Shown in pieces: positions 24,746-55,200 of a stretch of 64,000 nucleotides of DNA. How positions within the stretch are numbered: position 1 is the stretch's first letter; each line of letters opens with the position of its first letter. The position numbers were made by a program, and so were the translations under genes. The DNA comes from Talpa occidentalis (Eukaryota > Chordata > Mammalia > Eulipotyphla > Talpidae), in NCBI RefSeq assembly GCF_014898055.3, contig NW_023601433.1, positions 90,033,106-90,097,105 of the forward strand, read 5' to 3'. The notes under the pieces are model-generated. The model made no database searches. It saw only the letters and a program-made list of their open reading frames with translations, and had not been told where the DNA came from.

Positions 24746-25329
24746 TATTATAAAGTTACAGAGCAGGGTGGGGACACCTCAGAACCCCCAAAACCTGCCT
24801 GCGCTAAATGGGTTCTGCCATCCATTGCATAAAAAAAACCTTAGTGCCTAAGACTTTCAATAGGAAAAAGCTTTAGTATGAGCGTGCAACACGGAGAAAG
24901 AGCAAAGTTAAAGTAGTTTCCAGTTAAACCCCCCGTCTCCCGTCCCCTCGTGGGTGAACGTCCAGCCCAGCAGGGTCGGCCCAAAGCGGGGCCGCTGAGG
25001 CCCGAGAGCCGCCCCGGTCTCGGGCCCCTCCTGGGGGACCCACAGGAAGGCGCAGGGGGGCCAGGTGGGTCTGGGAGGAAGACTCAAGACCCAAGTCCAG
25101 GTAACAGCTGCCACAGTCACCTCCCAACCTCCCAAGGGCTCACCCACATCTCTGGCTCCTCCAAGTGTCCCTTCCGCGTCCCCCAAGCCCCTGGTGCAGG
25201 TCCAGGGCCGAGAGGCCAGCGCGGCCTCCTCCCCCGTCTCTGCCCACCCGCCTCCCCAGGCCTCTCCCTCCTTCCCGCCTCTCAGTGCTATCGCCCCAGC
25301 CTGGAACGACAGGCCCGCCATTTGTTAGA
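24746..25329. other. Intergenic, no gene seen
   Basis: An AT-rich left part (24,746-24,930), then a GC-rich right part up to the solo LTR. No element is recognised. Confidence 0.6.
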
Positions 25330-25334
25330 CCGTG

Positions 25335-25765
25335 TGTAGGGGCAGGAAGCCCACAGGGCAGGTTTTCTGTGATCCAGCAGACCAGGTGAAGCAGGAGAGA
25401 GTCCTGGAGCCCTCCGTGGGTTTTGCAGGCCTTTACTGGATTCACCAGGTACACGGCAGGCAGGGGTGCTGGGCCGGGAGCTGGCAGGCCTCCCAGCCCC
25501 CAGCAAGTCTCCACTCTATCTGGGCTCTCCGGCCTTCTCTCGCTCTCTCTCAGCCTGTGTTCATTCTCTGCTTCTTCTCGGCTTCTGCTGGCGGCCCCGT
25601 GACGCCGCCCTTGAAAGCCCAGTCTGAGCCCAGGTGAATCCCATCTCCCTAGGCCCACCCCCCGCTCCAGGTGCCGCCATCAGGCCTGTGGTCAGGACCG
25701 CAGGATCCATCATCCATCCTGATGGCGGGAGGGCAGACAAGCCTGACATTTTTCCTTACCCTACA
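25335..25765 (-). mobile_element. Solo LTR, copy 3, with perfect target-site duplication
   Basis: 431 bp on the minus strand, with inverted termini TGTAGGGG..CCCTACA. Flanked by an exact CCGTG five-base duplication (25330-25334 and 25766-25770). The poly(A) signal has drifted to AGTAAA. A five-base duplication fits ERV class III and some class I elements; I do not assign a family name. Confidence 0.93.
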
Positions 25766-25951
25766 CCGTGGGTGCGGCCCTGCACGTCACACGCAGGCCC
25801 GACTTCTGAGATGACCACGGCTGGCCGAGAGAGGCGGCTGCGAGGCCCCGCCTGCCCAGTCAGCTCTTCTAGAAAGCAACCTTACGATGAACAGTGGGCC
25901 CCAAATGGCCATTTCCCTGGGAGGAAGGTCCTGCTTTGGGGGGTTTATGAG

Positions 25952-26333
25952 TGTAGGGTAAATGGTTTCAGGCTTTTCTGCCCGCGCCTTGGGGTCGCCC
26001 GCCGGAGGGCCCTGCCACCGTCGCACTTCTGTGCCCGTGGCGGCCGCTGCAGGGCCAGGGTTGCAGTGTGGAGGCATCCGCAGAGCAGCAGAGGCAGGAG
26101 AGAGAAGGCGAGAGACAGGCCGGGGAGCCCGGAGTGAAGACTTGCGAGGGGGCTTGGGGGTCTGCAGGCCTCCTGCCCGCCCCCACCCCTGCCTGTGGGT
26201 GCCTGGTTGCTGCGCCCCATGTAAAAGCTCAATAAAAGCCTGAGAAAGCACCGGGGGCGCCAGGACACCCCTTCACCCGTCTGCGGGCTCCTGGAAACCT
26301 GCTCTGTGGCCTCCTGCGCGGCGCTGAGGAACA
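25952..26333 (+). mobile_element. Solo LTR, copy 4
   Basis: Starts TGTAGGGTAAATGG and has AATAAA at 26231-26236. The right end is approximate (an ACA at 26331-26333) and no convincing duplication was found. It stands 186 bases from copy 3 in the opposite orientation, with their U3 ends facing each other. Confidence 0.8.
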
Positions 26334-29059
26334 GACCAGGCGGGGCTGCTGCAGTGTGGACGATGCAAGAGTTCAGAATCTAAAAGTTAACGGGAAAACA
26401 GCTTGGCAACGACGGCGCGTGTCCGTCACAGCTGCCGGCAGAGGTCACCTGCAGGTCCGTGACGTGACCGCCGCGTGGTGCGAGGGAACGTGGGCTCTGC
26501 ATGGCCGGCGGCGACAGCAACCGAAAACACACAAACGGGGGAAAACAGGGGACTCGGCTGCCAGCACGGCTGTCCTGAAGAGGGGCCCCCGCCTCTGCCC
26601 CCCAGACTTCCAGTGACAGGTTATTTATTTCGGCCACTTTAAATAACACAAGGGGCTAATCAGAATTAAATGGAAGCGCGACTCTCCTGACTGGGCGCGG
26701 AGTGGAGCGTGGGAGGTCTGCTTCCCGCAGCCATCTGACTGGTTTTAACTGTCCACGGCAGCAAGGGTCAGCCCCGACGGCGAGTTTGCAAACAGAGGCC
26801 GACTCAGACCGCGGCCAGCGCCTCACGGAGAGCGCCGCGTCCGCTCGCCACGGCTGGTTCTCTTTCGGACATGAAGCCCGTCACTTCCATCTTGATGTTC
26901 ACGTGCCCGATTTGCCTCAGCGACCCCCGTGGGGTATGAGGATAAACCCCAGCCCACGTGAGGTGGAATCACCCCCATCCTCACGCAGCTACTGCTCCCG
27001 CAGAGCTCCCTGCGCGCATCACTCCTCCAGCGTGAAAACAAAGGAACTGCCCTGACCTGCCAGGTTCTAGGGCCCGAATTTTCATGCTCTCCTAGGAGGC
27101 CGGAGTGACCTATTTTAACAGGACTAGACCGGGGGCGGTCGCCCGTCCTGGCTGCCTGCGCAAGTGGTCACTCATTGAACAGCGTGCACTGAGCCGCGGC
27201 TACGGGCGCCACCCCGCCCGGCTCAGGAGGGCCAGGCCTCCGTGTCCTGAATCTGCCAGACCCCCAAAACCAGCCAAGCGCAGGAAACTCTTCGGAACCA
27301 CAGAGTCTGCCGCACACACCAGCTCCTGGACAAAGCCCCAGGCCCTTCCACGGCATGTGTCCCGCCCCCAGCAGGGTCGCGGGTAGAGGCCAGGCAAAAA
27401 CAGCCAGTGGTCAGTCCAGCCCGCAGTCAGGGTCTAGTCCAGGGCGTCACTATGCTCCAAACACCCCAATTCTTTGTGGGAAATTGCATACACATCCGTG
27501 GTCTGGGCCCCACAACCCCCAGGTGTCCTCAGGTGAAAACTACTGACCTTGTGGCCTTGACCCAAGCTCTGCGCCCCGCACTGTACACATCACCTCAAAG
27601 TTACACCCTCTGGTCTGCAGAAGAGACCCTCCCCGACCGGGACACATACCGCCATGGCCGCCACCCGCCAGCCCTCCGGAACACAGGCGTCACAGCACGG
27701 AGTTCAGCAGCCCCCGGCGTGCCCGCAAGAGCAAGGGCTTGGTTTTTTGCTCTGTGAATGCAAAGAATCGGCGCAAAGACGGCCGGGGTTTCCGGGCACC
27801 GACAGGTAAACAAGGAGACAGGCCGGGATGACACATCGCCCCCCGCGGACGCGCAGGCCCATGGCCACACGCGCAGAGGCCGGTGGGCACCTGGGCCGCC
27901 AGGCCCGGCTGCGGCACACAGCGCTGGGCGGCCGCAGGTGCGGGCCTCCGAGACGCCGTCTCCACTCTCACTCCCACCAGCAGCCCCGGGCCGGGCCGCG
28001 TAAGCAGCAGCAACAGGTGAGCTGCCACTTGCAGCAACGGGGGAGGCCTGGAGAGGGGGAGGCTGAGGGAAATGAGCCGGAGAAACAGGACGTCACTCGC
28101 GGAGGAAGAGAGAACAGAACGAAGGCGCCGTCAAGGAAAACAGAAAACGGGCCTTGGACGACAGGGCCGGCGGGGCCGGCGGTGGACGGGGAGGAGGCGC
28201 TCGCCAGCGAGCTTCCACACTTACGGTGGGGGCGGCGGGCGCCGCGCGACGCCGAGTGTTGCTTCACCAAACAGACGCGTAAACAAACTCTGCACAGCTC
28301 GAAGGGCCACTTCCGCTCGGGGACTGGTCGGCTCACACGCGCGGGGCAGCCCGGAGGGGCGTGCCCCTTCCAGCCGCGGCGGACAGAGAAGGGCGGCCGG
28401 CGTGTGGCCAGGACAGGGGCAGGGCGGGGCGGGTGCCCGCGGCCTGGGCCCCGGCTTGCTGCGAGGATGTGTTTCAGAGGAGGGGGGCGCACGGCCCCAT
28501 GGAAGTGGCAGGTGCCCTGACCTGGCCCTGGACAGCATCCCTTCGCTGTCCCTGAGGTGCGCCCCGATGACACAGCCGACAGCAGGGGCGAAACATGTCA
28601 CGTCGCAGGCCCGCCTGGCTCTCTCCTGGCGAGGCGGCTGCTCCTGCCCCGTCTACCTGGCCGTCCGGGGTCCAGTGACCCACTGCCCTCTGCCCTGCAC
28701 GCAGGGGCGACCCCCGCTCAGCTCCTGCGGAGGTTCTTCCTGTCGCTCGGCTGGAACGGGGTGTGTCCCCTCAGCGTGCCACCTGCCATCCCCATCTGTG
28801 CTCCTGTGGCGCTGGCCCAAGTCCCTGAACCGCCCTCCTGCCCTGTCCTCCAGCTCCCCTGCGCCCCTGCCGGCCGCCATGCACCCCCTTCCACCCCACA
28901 AAGCCCTGCCACCCGCCCCGCCAAGTCCTGGGGGGCTGCAGCCTCAGCCCCGCCTCCAGGGATGTCCCAGGGCCCTGTCCCCATCCCCGTGGCTTTCTGC
29001 AGGCGCCCGCAGCCCAGACCCAAAGCCCGAGACCGGAAGCCCCCAGGTGCCCAGCGGCG
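26334..29059. other. Intergenic, no gene seen
   Basis: Unique-looking and GC-rich throughout, with a small AT-richer patch at 26,615-26,680. No exon or repeat is recognised. Confidence 0.6.
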
Positions 29060-29342
29060 TCCCCAGAACACCCCCGAATCCATGCTCCCCGCTTGTCCAC
29101 AGAACACCCCTGAGTCCATGCTCCCCGCTTGTCCACAGAACACCCCCAGTCCATGCTCCCCGCTTGTCCACAGAACACCCCTGAGTCCATGCTCCCCGCT
29201 TGTCCACAGAACACCCCCAGTCCATGCTCCCCGCTTGTCCACAGAACACCCCCAGTCCATGCTCCCCGCTTGTCCACAGAACACCCCTGAGTCCATGCTC
29301 CCCGCTTGTCCACAGAACACCCCCAGTCCATGCTCCCCGCTT
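29060..29342. repeat. 35/36-bp minisatellite, eight units
   Basis: CATGCTCCCCGCTTGTCCAC recurs starting at 29081, 29117, 29152, 29188, 29223, 29258, 29294 and 29329. Unit lengths of 36 (CCCCTGAG junction) and 35 (CCCCCAG junction) follow one another in the order 36,35,36,35,35,36,35. The near-regular alternation suggests growth by two-unit duplication. Confidence 0.95.
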
Positions 29343-29844
29343 CTGCGTGGCCCGCGCTGCTTCCGGGTGAGCGCTGGAGGCCCGGCTGCCCGGGGGCGGG
29401 GGGCGGGGCTGTTACCTCAGCATGGGTTCCCCGGGGGCACAGGGGGGCCCTTGGGGTGATGGGGTGTCCCTGGGGAAGCCGGGGGAGGCTCGTGCCCCTT
29501 CCGTGTCCGCGGCCGCGGCTCCTCCCGGCTCCACGGCTCCCCCTGCCGGCCGCGGGGCAGCGGCGTCCACTCCGCGCCCCCCGCAGGCCGCGCAACGGGG
29601 GGCGCCTCAGAGTCCCCCGTCTCCGGGCCTAGAGTCACCTCGGGTCTCCAGGAAACTCCTGCTCCCCCTCCCGCCTCTCCTCGCGGGTCCCCTGGAGTAG
29701 GAAACGCTGACCTCGCGGTCCCCCCAAGAGGAGACTGGGAGCCACGGGGCGGGGGCGGGGGCTGGGGGGTGTCCCGCCCCGTCACGCCCCCGGGGCTACG
29801 AACATCACGCGGGGTGCAAACACGTTCGGAAGCGGCCACAGCCC

Positions 29845-30255
29845 CGCCCGCCCCACGACCCCTGCGGGCCCCCCACCCGCCTGAGGAGCCGCGCCCCACG
29901 ACCCCCGCGGCCCCCCACCCCGCCTGAGGTGCCACGCCCCACGACCCCCGCGGGCCCCCCACCCGCCTGAGGTGCCGCGCCCCACGACCCCCGCGGGCCC
30001 CCCACACGCCTGAGGTGCCGCGCCCCACGACGCCCGCGGGCCCCTCACCCCACCTGAGGCGCGCGCCCCACGACGCCCGCGGGACCCCACCCGCCTGAGG
30101 CGCGCGCCCCACGACCCCCGTGAGCACCCCACCCGCCAGAGGCGCGCGCCCCACGGCCCCCGTGGGCCCCCCACCAGCCTGAGGCGCTGCGCCCCACGAC
30201 GCCCGCGGCCCCCCTCCCCCCCACCCCCGCCTGAGGCGCCGCGCCCCGCCCCGCG
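29845..30255. repeat. Minisatellite of about 43 bp, nine units, upstream of PIWIL1
   Basis: A CCCCACGA or CCCCACGG landmark recurs at 29851, 29894, 29937, 29980, 30023, 30066, 30107, 30149 and 30192. The spacing is 41-43 bases, mostly 43. Each unit also carries a GCCTGAGG box. The units are C-rich on the plus strand and the array sits inside the CpG island. Confidence 0.93.
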
Positions 30256-30424
30256 GCCACCCGGCCCGGGGTGCTCCGACGCGGCTGCGGGCAGGGAGGC
30301 GCCCCGGGGCGCGCGGCTCTTCGTCGCGTTGCTGAGGCGCCAAACCACGTCCAGTTGCCGCCTCCCGCGGCCGCCCCGCGCCGTCCAGCCACGCGTGCGG
30401 GCCGCGACTGCGAGGGCCCGGGAC

Positions 30425-30885
30425 GGCGGGCCGGGCGCGGGGGACGAGGGTCGGCGCGGGGTGGGGGGCGGAGCGGAGGGCGGGGACCGGCGGGGGGGGG
30501 GGGGTCCCGGCGCGGGGAGAGGGGTCCGGCGCGGAGGAGGGGACCTGCGCGGGATGGGGGGCCGGCGCGGGGGGGAGGAGCCGGCGTGGGGGACGGTGCT
30601 GGGGGGGAGGCCTGCGCGGGGGGGGGGGGGCGGCGCGGGGCTGGGGGGCCGGCGCGGGGCGGTGGGGGGGGGCCGGCGCGCCGCGGGGGAGGGGGCGCCG
30701 CGGGGGGGAGCCGGCGCGCGGGGGGGGGGGGGCCGGCGCGCCGCGGTGGGGGGAGCGCCGCGGGGGGGAGCCGGCGCGGGGCGCGGGGCTGGGGGGCCGG
30801 CGCGGGGCGGGGCGGGGGGCCGGCGCGCCGCGGTGGGGGGGGGTGCCGCGGGGGGGAGCCGGCGCGGGGCGGGGTCGCCGGCACG
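30425..30885. repeat. G-run and CCGGCGCG repeat array in the PIWIL1 CpG island
   Basis: Irregular tandem units of CCGGCGCGGGG or GCCGGCGCGCCGCGG separated by runs of 5-13 G. Long uninterrupted G runs lie near 30,490, 30,620 and 30,720. Many G-tracts lie on the plus (non-template) strand, so G-quadruplex formation is plausible. Runs of this kind are also prone to sequencing error. Confidence 0.85.
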
Positions 30886-31502
30886 GGGAAGCGCCCTCAG
30901 CGCGCACCGTGGGCGCGGCCGCGTGTCCGGCCCGTTGGCCGCGCGGGCGCGGCGTGTCCCTCCGCGGCGCGGGCGCGGGCGCGGGCGGAGGGATCCCAAC
31001 GGCCGGGCAGTGTGCGCGGCGCCGGCGGGCGGTGAGGCGGCGCCTGGACGGCGGGGCCGCGCGGCCGGGAGGTGGGCAGCGGCGGCGGCGGGCGGTGAGG
31101 CGGGCGTGGGGCGCAGCGCCCGGCGGGGGCGGCTCCGCCGACGTGCTGCGGGGGGCGGGCGGCGGGCGGCGGGCCGGGGCCGCCCCCGGGGAGCGCCTCG
31201 GAGCAGAGGGGGGGGGCGTGCCCGCCCCCGCGGCCGCCGCTCCCGGGGCGGCCCCTCCGGCGCCGGGCCGGGCTGGGGCGCCCTGCCGCCCCGCCTCCCG
31301 CCCCCCTTCCCTCCCGCCCCGGCCGGCGCTGGTCCGCTCCGTCTCGGGCGAGCCGCGGGCGCGCGGGCCCCGGGCCGGCCGGGGGCGCGGGCGGGCAGCC
31401 CGGGTTTGGGGTGCGGGCGCGGCCCCTCGCGGCGGGCTGCGGGCCAGGCGAGGCCCCACGCCCCACGCCCCGCTCGCGCCGCCCCACGCTCCCGCAGGCG
31501 CC

Positions 31503-50033
<18,531 letters not shown>

Positions 50034-50715
50034 CCGCAGGAGCGGCGCGGCGCTTCTCCGGAGGCCCGGCTGGGACGGTTGTGAGCTGCTCTTGCCTCGG
50101 GCAGCCCTTGTCTCTCCCGCGAGGCTTCCCGGGGCCGGCCCGGGGCTCTGGCGCCTGCTGTCCGTTGCTGTTCACGGGCTTAGGGGTAAACATTAAGGTT
50201 GTACATTTTACCTTGTTGGCTTCTCGTAAGCATGTTGAGAATTTTTTGTTGATTTTGGGGAAAACGTGGACGGGGACCTCACGTCGTCAGCAGACTCGGA
50301 GGGGCTGACCTCCAAGGACTCTCCGGGGTGAGCCGGTCCGCCACCCTTTGTTGACCTCACGTTTGAAATGTTTCTGTTTTGAATGTAAAGGCGGGAGGCG
50401 CCGCGGGAGGCCGGGCCCGGTGGGGTTTTGTTGGGGCCTGTGATGGCGCGTTTTAAAGGGAAAAGCCGCCCGAGCCCGCCGTGGGGGGCGGGGGGGAGCG
50501 CGGCCGACAGAGCGGGCGCCTTTTCGGTTTCATTTGGGGGGTAGGGGGTGTGGGGGCTTCAGAAACAGGTAGTTGAAAAGTTTTAAATTTACATCCAATG
50601 AAATATTTTAGGGCCCTTTAGCGGAAGGCCAGGGGTTCACGTGAACGTTCCTATTGATTTTGCCCCGCGGCCGGGATGGTCTGCTGTAAAATAAAACGGC
50701 TGGGATTTCCACCGT
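50034..50715 (+). other. PIWIL1: PIWIL1 3' untranslated region
   Basis: Follows the TAG stop and runs to the first canonical AATAAA, about 660 bases downstream. The 3' end is inferred from that signal, not from transcript data. The sequence has T-rich patches (about 50,200 and 50,570-50,620) and no recognised repeat. Confidence 0.7.
50690..50695 (+). terminator. PIWIL1: Poly(A) signal AATAAA of PIWIL1
   Basis: The only canonical AATAAA seen in the first 1 kb after the stop. It is followed by G/T-rich sequence at about 50,715-50,755, as expected of a cleavage region. Confidence 0.75.
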
Positions 50716-52299
50716 GCGTGGGCAGCGGCGTAGCTTTCGCTTTTGCTTTTACTGAAAACACTTGCGTCTCCTGTTCACCGGGCGAGCCGCCCTGCGTGGG
50801 AAGGCGCCCTCCAGGGGGCGGCCCGGCCTCCGTTTCTGGGTTTCTGGGACGTCCTGGCCGCGCCCCCGGGCCCGGGCTCCGCGTGGGGCCTGCCTGCGGG
50901 GGCCGCCGCGCTCGGGCTCCCCCCGGTTCTCGGAGCTGGTAGCGTGCTCTCGGCTCTTTGCTCGGGTGCCTTCACCTGCTCGCCTGACGGCGGGGGCAGC
51001 GCCAGGAGCCTCGGGGATGGGCGCCGCCCGCACCGGCCCGGCCGCGGCGGGTGACCTGGGCGCCGGGGTGGTTCCCGTCGCTGGCGGGCAGCCGAGCCGC
51101 CGCGGCCTGGTGCGCAGCAGGCTCTGGCCCGCGCCCCGAAGGCGACGGGCTTGATGGTCCTCAGCGCCCTCTAAGGCCGCTGGTCAGCGGTGCTTGTGGA
51201 CCAGCCGCAGCGCAGAGGACGCCCGCACGGTCCCGGCGGGAGAAGGGGCCGGACACGCGCCACCTTGCACCGGGGCACACGCTGGCGGCCCGCCCCCCGG
51301 GGTCGCGCTGCGGCAGGCGTGCCCGCCGACGGGGGCTGCACCCGACAGACCCTTGGAGCGGGGCGGCGGTGGGGCCGCCTCCCGGTTCTGCCTGCCTCTG
51401 CGCGGTGTCGGCAGCGGCCTCCTCCTCGGGGGCTTTGGGAAGGGGGCCCGGCCCGCACCCTCCACACCTTGGAACCGGGGAGGTGGTGGGGGGAGGCGAG
51501 CCCGTGGCCATCAGTCAAGAAATGGTAACCCGGAGGGGAGCCCCAGAGGGGGAGCCGGGCCCGGCCTGCCTGTGGCCGCCGCCTCCTGAGCCGCCCGGGT
51601 CCTCCGGGCGGGCACCCTGCCGCAGCCAGCCCCTCGCGGGCGTCCAGCCCCATCCCCCAAGGCTCGCGGGGCCCTCGGGGTGCTCCTAGCACCTGTTCAC
51701 GCCGCCCCTGCCCGCTGTGTGTGGGAAAGCCTGACGCCGTGACGCGTCTTCGGGTAGTTTTCTCTAAGGTTTGATTCAAGCTGGCACCCTCCATCCAGAC
51801 ACGAGTCCCCGCCCGGCAGGGGCAGCCGCTGCGAGTGCCGGGCACCCCACAGTCTGCCTCACTCCGCCCCAGGGCTCTGGGCGCCCCTCCTGAGCAGCAG
51901 CCCGTTCCCACACCTTCCGTGACCCCTGGAGCCTGGCTCCTCCGGGTCTGCAGGCGAGGGGGGTCTGACTGCTGCTGGTGGCACCGCCAGCCCCCCCACC
52001 CCCTGGGCTCTGGGTGTCAGCCCCCCCCAGTCCTCAGCCTCAGGGCCCCGGTTCGGCCCCCAGAGGCCCACACCCAGCGGGTTCTCCCTCCTGGCTGCAG
52101 CGGCAGCTCAAGGGCCCCACTGCCGAGGCCTGTGCCAGCCCGGGAGCCGGCTGTGGGCAGCAGGGTGACCCCGAGCTGGTCACGACCCCCTCAGGAGGGA
52201 GCCCCCCGGGCAGCCAGAGCCTCTGCGTGCACGTGCAGGAGGGGGGTCCAGTTTTGCTGCCTAGAAAAGCGTCTAAAACAAAATGCGGCCGAAACAGTG
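50716..52299. other. Gap between the convergent PIWIL1 and RIMBP2 3' ends
   Basis: About 1.6 kb of GC-rich DNA with no repeat or exon that I recognise. Confidence 0.7.
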
Positions 52300-55200
52300 T
52301 TGCATAAAATAACAAGTTTTATTTCTATAAAATATCTGACACGCTGCGCACGCGCGCACACCCACACAGTCCGGGGCTCGGCGCGCCTGGCCCCCACAGC
52401 GCCGGCCCCTCAGCAGGGTGTCTGGAGCCCCGGGGAGCCCGGCCTCGCACGTAACCCTCCACGAGTCACGGGAGAAAGGCAGTCTGGAAAGTGTATAAAG
52501 AGTAAAAACGGTTTGCGGGTGAACGAGAGTTACAAAAGGGGCCGCCGAGGCCTGGGGGGCGCTGCAGGCGCGGTCCGAGGGCGGAGGAGGGCGGCCCTGC
52601 GTGTGCGGGGCGGGGGCAGAGATGGCGCCGCGGGCTCGACCCAGCAGCGGCGCTTCTCCCGGGTCGGGGAGCCGAGGAGGCGCGCGGCCGGGCGGGCGCG
52701 AGGTGGGGCGGGCGCGGGGCGCGGCGGACACGACACACACGAGTGCACACTGCGGCTTTATTGAGCACAGACCGGGCGTCGGGAGGCGGACGCGGCGCCG
52801 GCCCCCCGCAGGCGGCCAGGGCGGTGAGGCAACAAGCGTGGGGGGCGGAACCGGTCCTCTCGGGCGCTGGCCACCCCCAGGCTGCGTCCCAGGCGGGGCG
52901 AGCCCGGGGCGCGCGGGCCGGGAGCGCCTCTGGGCCCCGGCGCCAGGTGCCAGGCCCGGGCCCCGGCGGGCACACGGCTGTCCTGGCCCGGCCGCGCGGG
53001 CGTGCAAAGTGCATTCTCTACGGGGTGGGGGGGCTAGCAAGGGCTTGAGTCACGAGAGCCCTAGTTGGGGCGTAAGGGGAGCGACAGGGTTGGAGGTTGT
53101 CCCGCCGCAGGGTCATTTCACCGCGCCCAGCCTTTTCAGCAGTTTCTTGCCTTTGGAAAGCAGCCCCTGTTTCCTTCTCGAGGCCCTTTCCCTGCCTCGC
53201 CCGGGACTACCAGTACCCACAGCGGACGTAGGTGACCCCGAATGGAGCTGGGCTGTGGGGGGCGGCGCGCTCCTTGCTGTACCTGAACCCTCAGGAGGAA
53301 CCTGGTAGGTACATCGTGAGAGTTTAGTGAGGGCGTGCGCGCCGCAACCCTCCGCTCGGCGACCCCCACCCCGGAGGAGCACCAGGGACCCCGCGCAGCC
53401 GCCCCCTGGGCCGGCCCGGCTCCGGGAGGGTGGCCGTGGCCGGCGAGAGCGGGCCGGCCCTGACCGCAGGCGCCCGGGCCGGGCGGCACAGAGGCCCGCC
53501 GCGGGGCGTGTCTGGAAACTACGTGGCCCCCCGGGCCCGCCCCTGCCAAGGCGCACTGCGGGGCGCTGCGGATGGCGCGGGGGCGGGGAGAGGAAAACTA
53601 GCTCAGCCTTGACTGCCAGCCGGGAAGCTTAAGGCCCGCGCGGCGGCTGCGTCCGCTCCCCGGGGCGGCGGGGCTCCCCACGCGCCCCTTCCGTGGCCCG
53701 GGGCTCCGCGCGCTGTGGCGGCCGGACGCGCCCTAGGGCTGCGCGGCTCCGGCGGGCGCCGTGCCCGGCGGGGCTTTAAGCTGCTGGGGCTGGAAGCCAA
53801 GGCCTAGTCTCACGGAGAACACCTGCCAAGCGTCCCGAAGCGCACCCGGAGAGACCATCGCGCTGCCGCCGCCCTGGGCCTCCGCCGGCCCGCATTGCAT
53901 TGCCCCGCGCCGCGGGGCGCCCCGACCCAGCACGTGCCCCAGCCCGCGGCCGGCGCCTGTGCCTTAAAGGGGGGTGTCCTGGTAAACGTGCGAGGTTGTG
54001 CTTTTCCAAGAGGGGCTGACAATGCAATGTGGGCCGAGGCGGGAGCGGACACGGGGACACTCGCCGCGGGCACGGACCGTCGGCCTCTAAGAAATATGTC
54101 CCCAGGGACGGCCTCAAATCCGCTGCCGCGGACGCTGGGAGAGGAGCCCGCGCCGCCGGCCCGGTCGCGGGGCCCCGGGAGCATCAGGCCGGCACTCCGG
54201 GCCCAGCGGCCTCGAGAGACATATTTCTTATTCCCGCAGCCCCACAGCGACCCCGAGCCCGCCGCGTCCGGCCGCCAGGGAGCGGAAGCTGGTATGGCTA
54301 CGGGGTCTTCGGTGGCCACTCACGTGAAGGCTACGGGGCCTGCTTAGGGTGTGAAATGAACACTCTTCTTCTGTTTCCAAGCAGATGAGCAAAGAAATAA
54401 AAATACACACATGAACACAGGCTATAGGAAACCCGCGGCGATGAAGGAAAAGAAAGATGAGGCTGACCATGAGTGTTCCCTGGCGGTCACCGCGGGCGCT
54501 CTGGCCTCGGCCACGACCCTGCGCCCCGGGGGGGGCGGCGGCGCCCTGCTCGGCGCCCAGCCTCGGGCTTTCGGGCTCAAGCCCCATGGACGGGCAGAGA
54601 GAACTCGGGGTCTTTGTGTTCCGGCCCCCGGTGGGGGAGACCAGGCGGAGCTGCGGGGCGCTTGGCGCGGGGGTGGGCGCAGGGGCCCCGCGGGGACCAC
54701 TTACCCTCTTGGCCTTGGCGCGCGCTGGGGCGTCCTGGGAGTAGTGCGAGGGCGCGTCCGACAGGTAGACCTCCACGTCGTCAGGCACCTCCTCCAGGAA
54801 GTTGGAGGGCACCAGGCCCTTCTGCCCGTTCAGCTCCCCCTGGAACAGCGCAGAGGTGAGCGGCGCGGCCCCCGGAAGCCCCGTCTGCACCGAGCCAGGG
54901 TGCGCACCAGGCTCGGAGCGGGCGGCCGCAGGAGAACCCCGAGGCGCGAGTGCCTCCACACCGCCTGGTCACAGCGCCCGCCCCGGCCCAAGGTCCGGCA
55001 GCCCACCCTGGGGACCGCCTCCCTCAGGGGTCCTCAGCCCTGCTGCGCTCGGCGCCCCGACCCACCGGGACACGGTAGGAGGCCAGGTGACTCCCGCAGG
55101 CAGGGCTGGAGCCCGCCCGCTCGGCCTCCCGGTGAGCGTGACGCCAGGAGGCCCCGCTGCCCCCGAGACTGCTGCGCCCTCCGTGCCCGCCACACACCGC

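Larger units (their letters stand above)
52300..54343 (-). other. RIMBP2: RIMBP2 3' untranslated region
   Basis: Inferred from the stop codon to the more distal of two minus-strand AATAAA signals. The sequence is GC-rich in its middle part (52,550-53,000 and 53,330-53,900). No repeat is recognised. The end depends on which poly(A) signal is used. Confidence 0.65.

Noticed and set aside
7452..26333. Intact endogenous retrovirus between the LTR copies
   Set aside because: The copies differ in orientation and subgroup, and no gag, pol or env-like sequence lies between them. Two have their own five-base flanks.
1..29340. Protein-coding genes in the left half
   Set aside because: Dozens of open frames exist but they overlap each other on all frames, lack recognisable domains or splice logic, and fit GC-driven chance. 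FZD10, the expected upstream neighbour, is not present in the window.
54371..54704. Retained-intron C-terminus of RIMBP2 as the main form
   Set aside because: The frame is open past the donor, but the donor is strong and the spliced end gives the conserved KKSVHFTP tail, so splicing is preferred.
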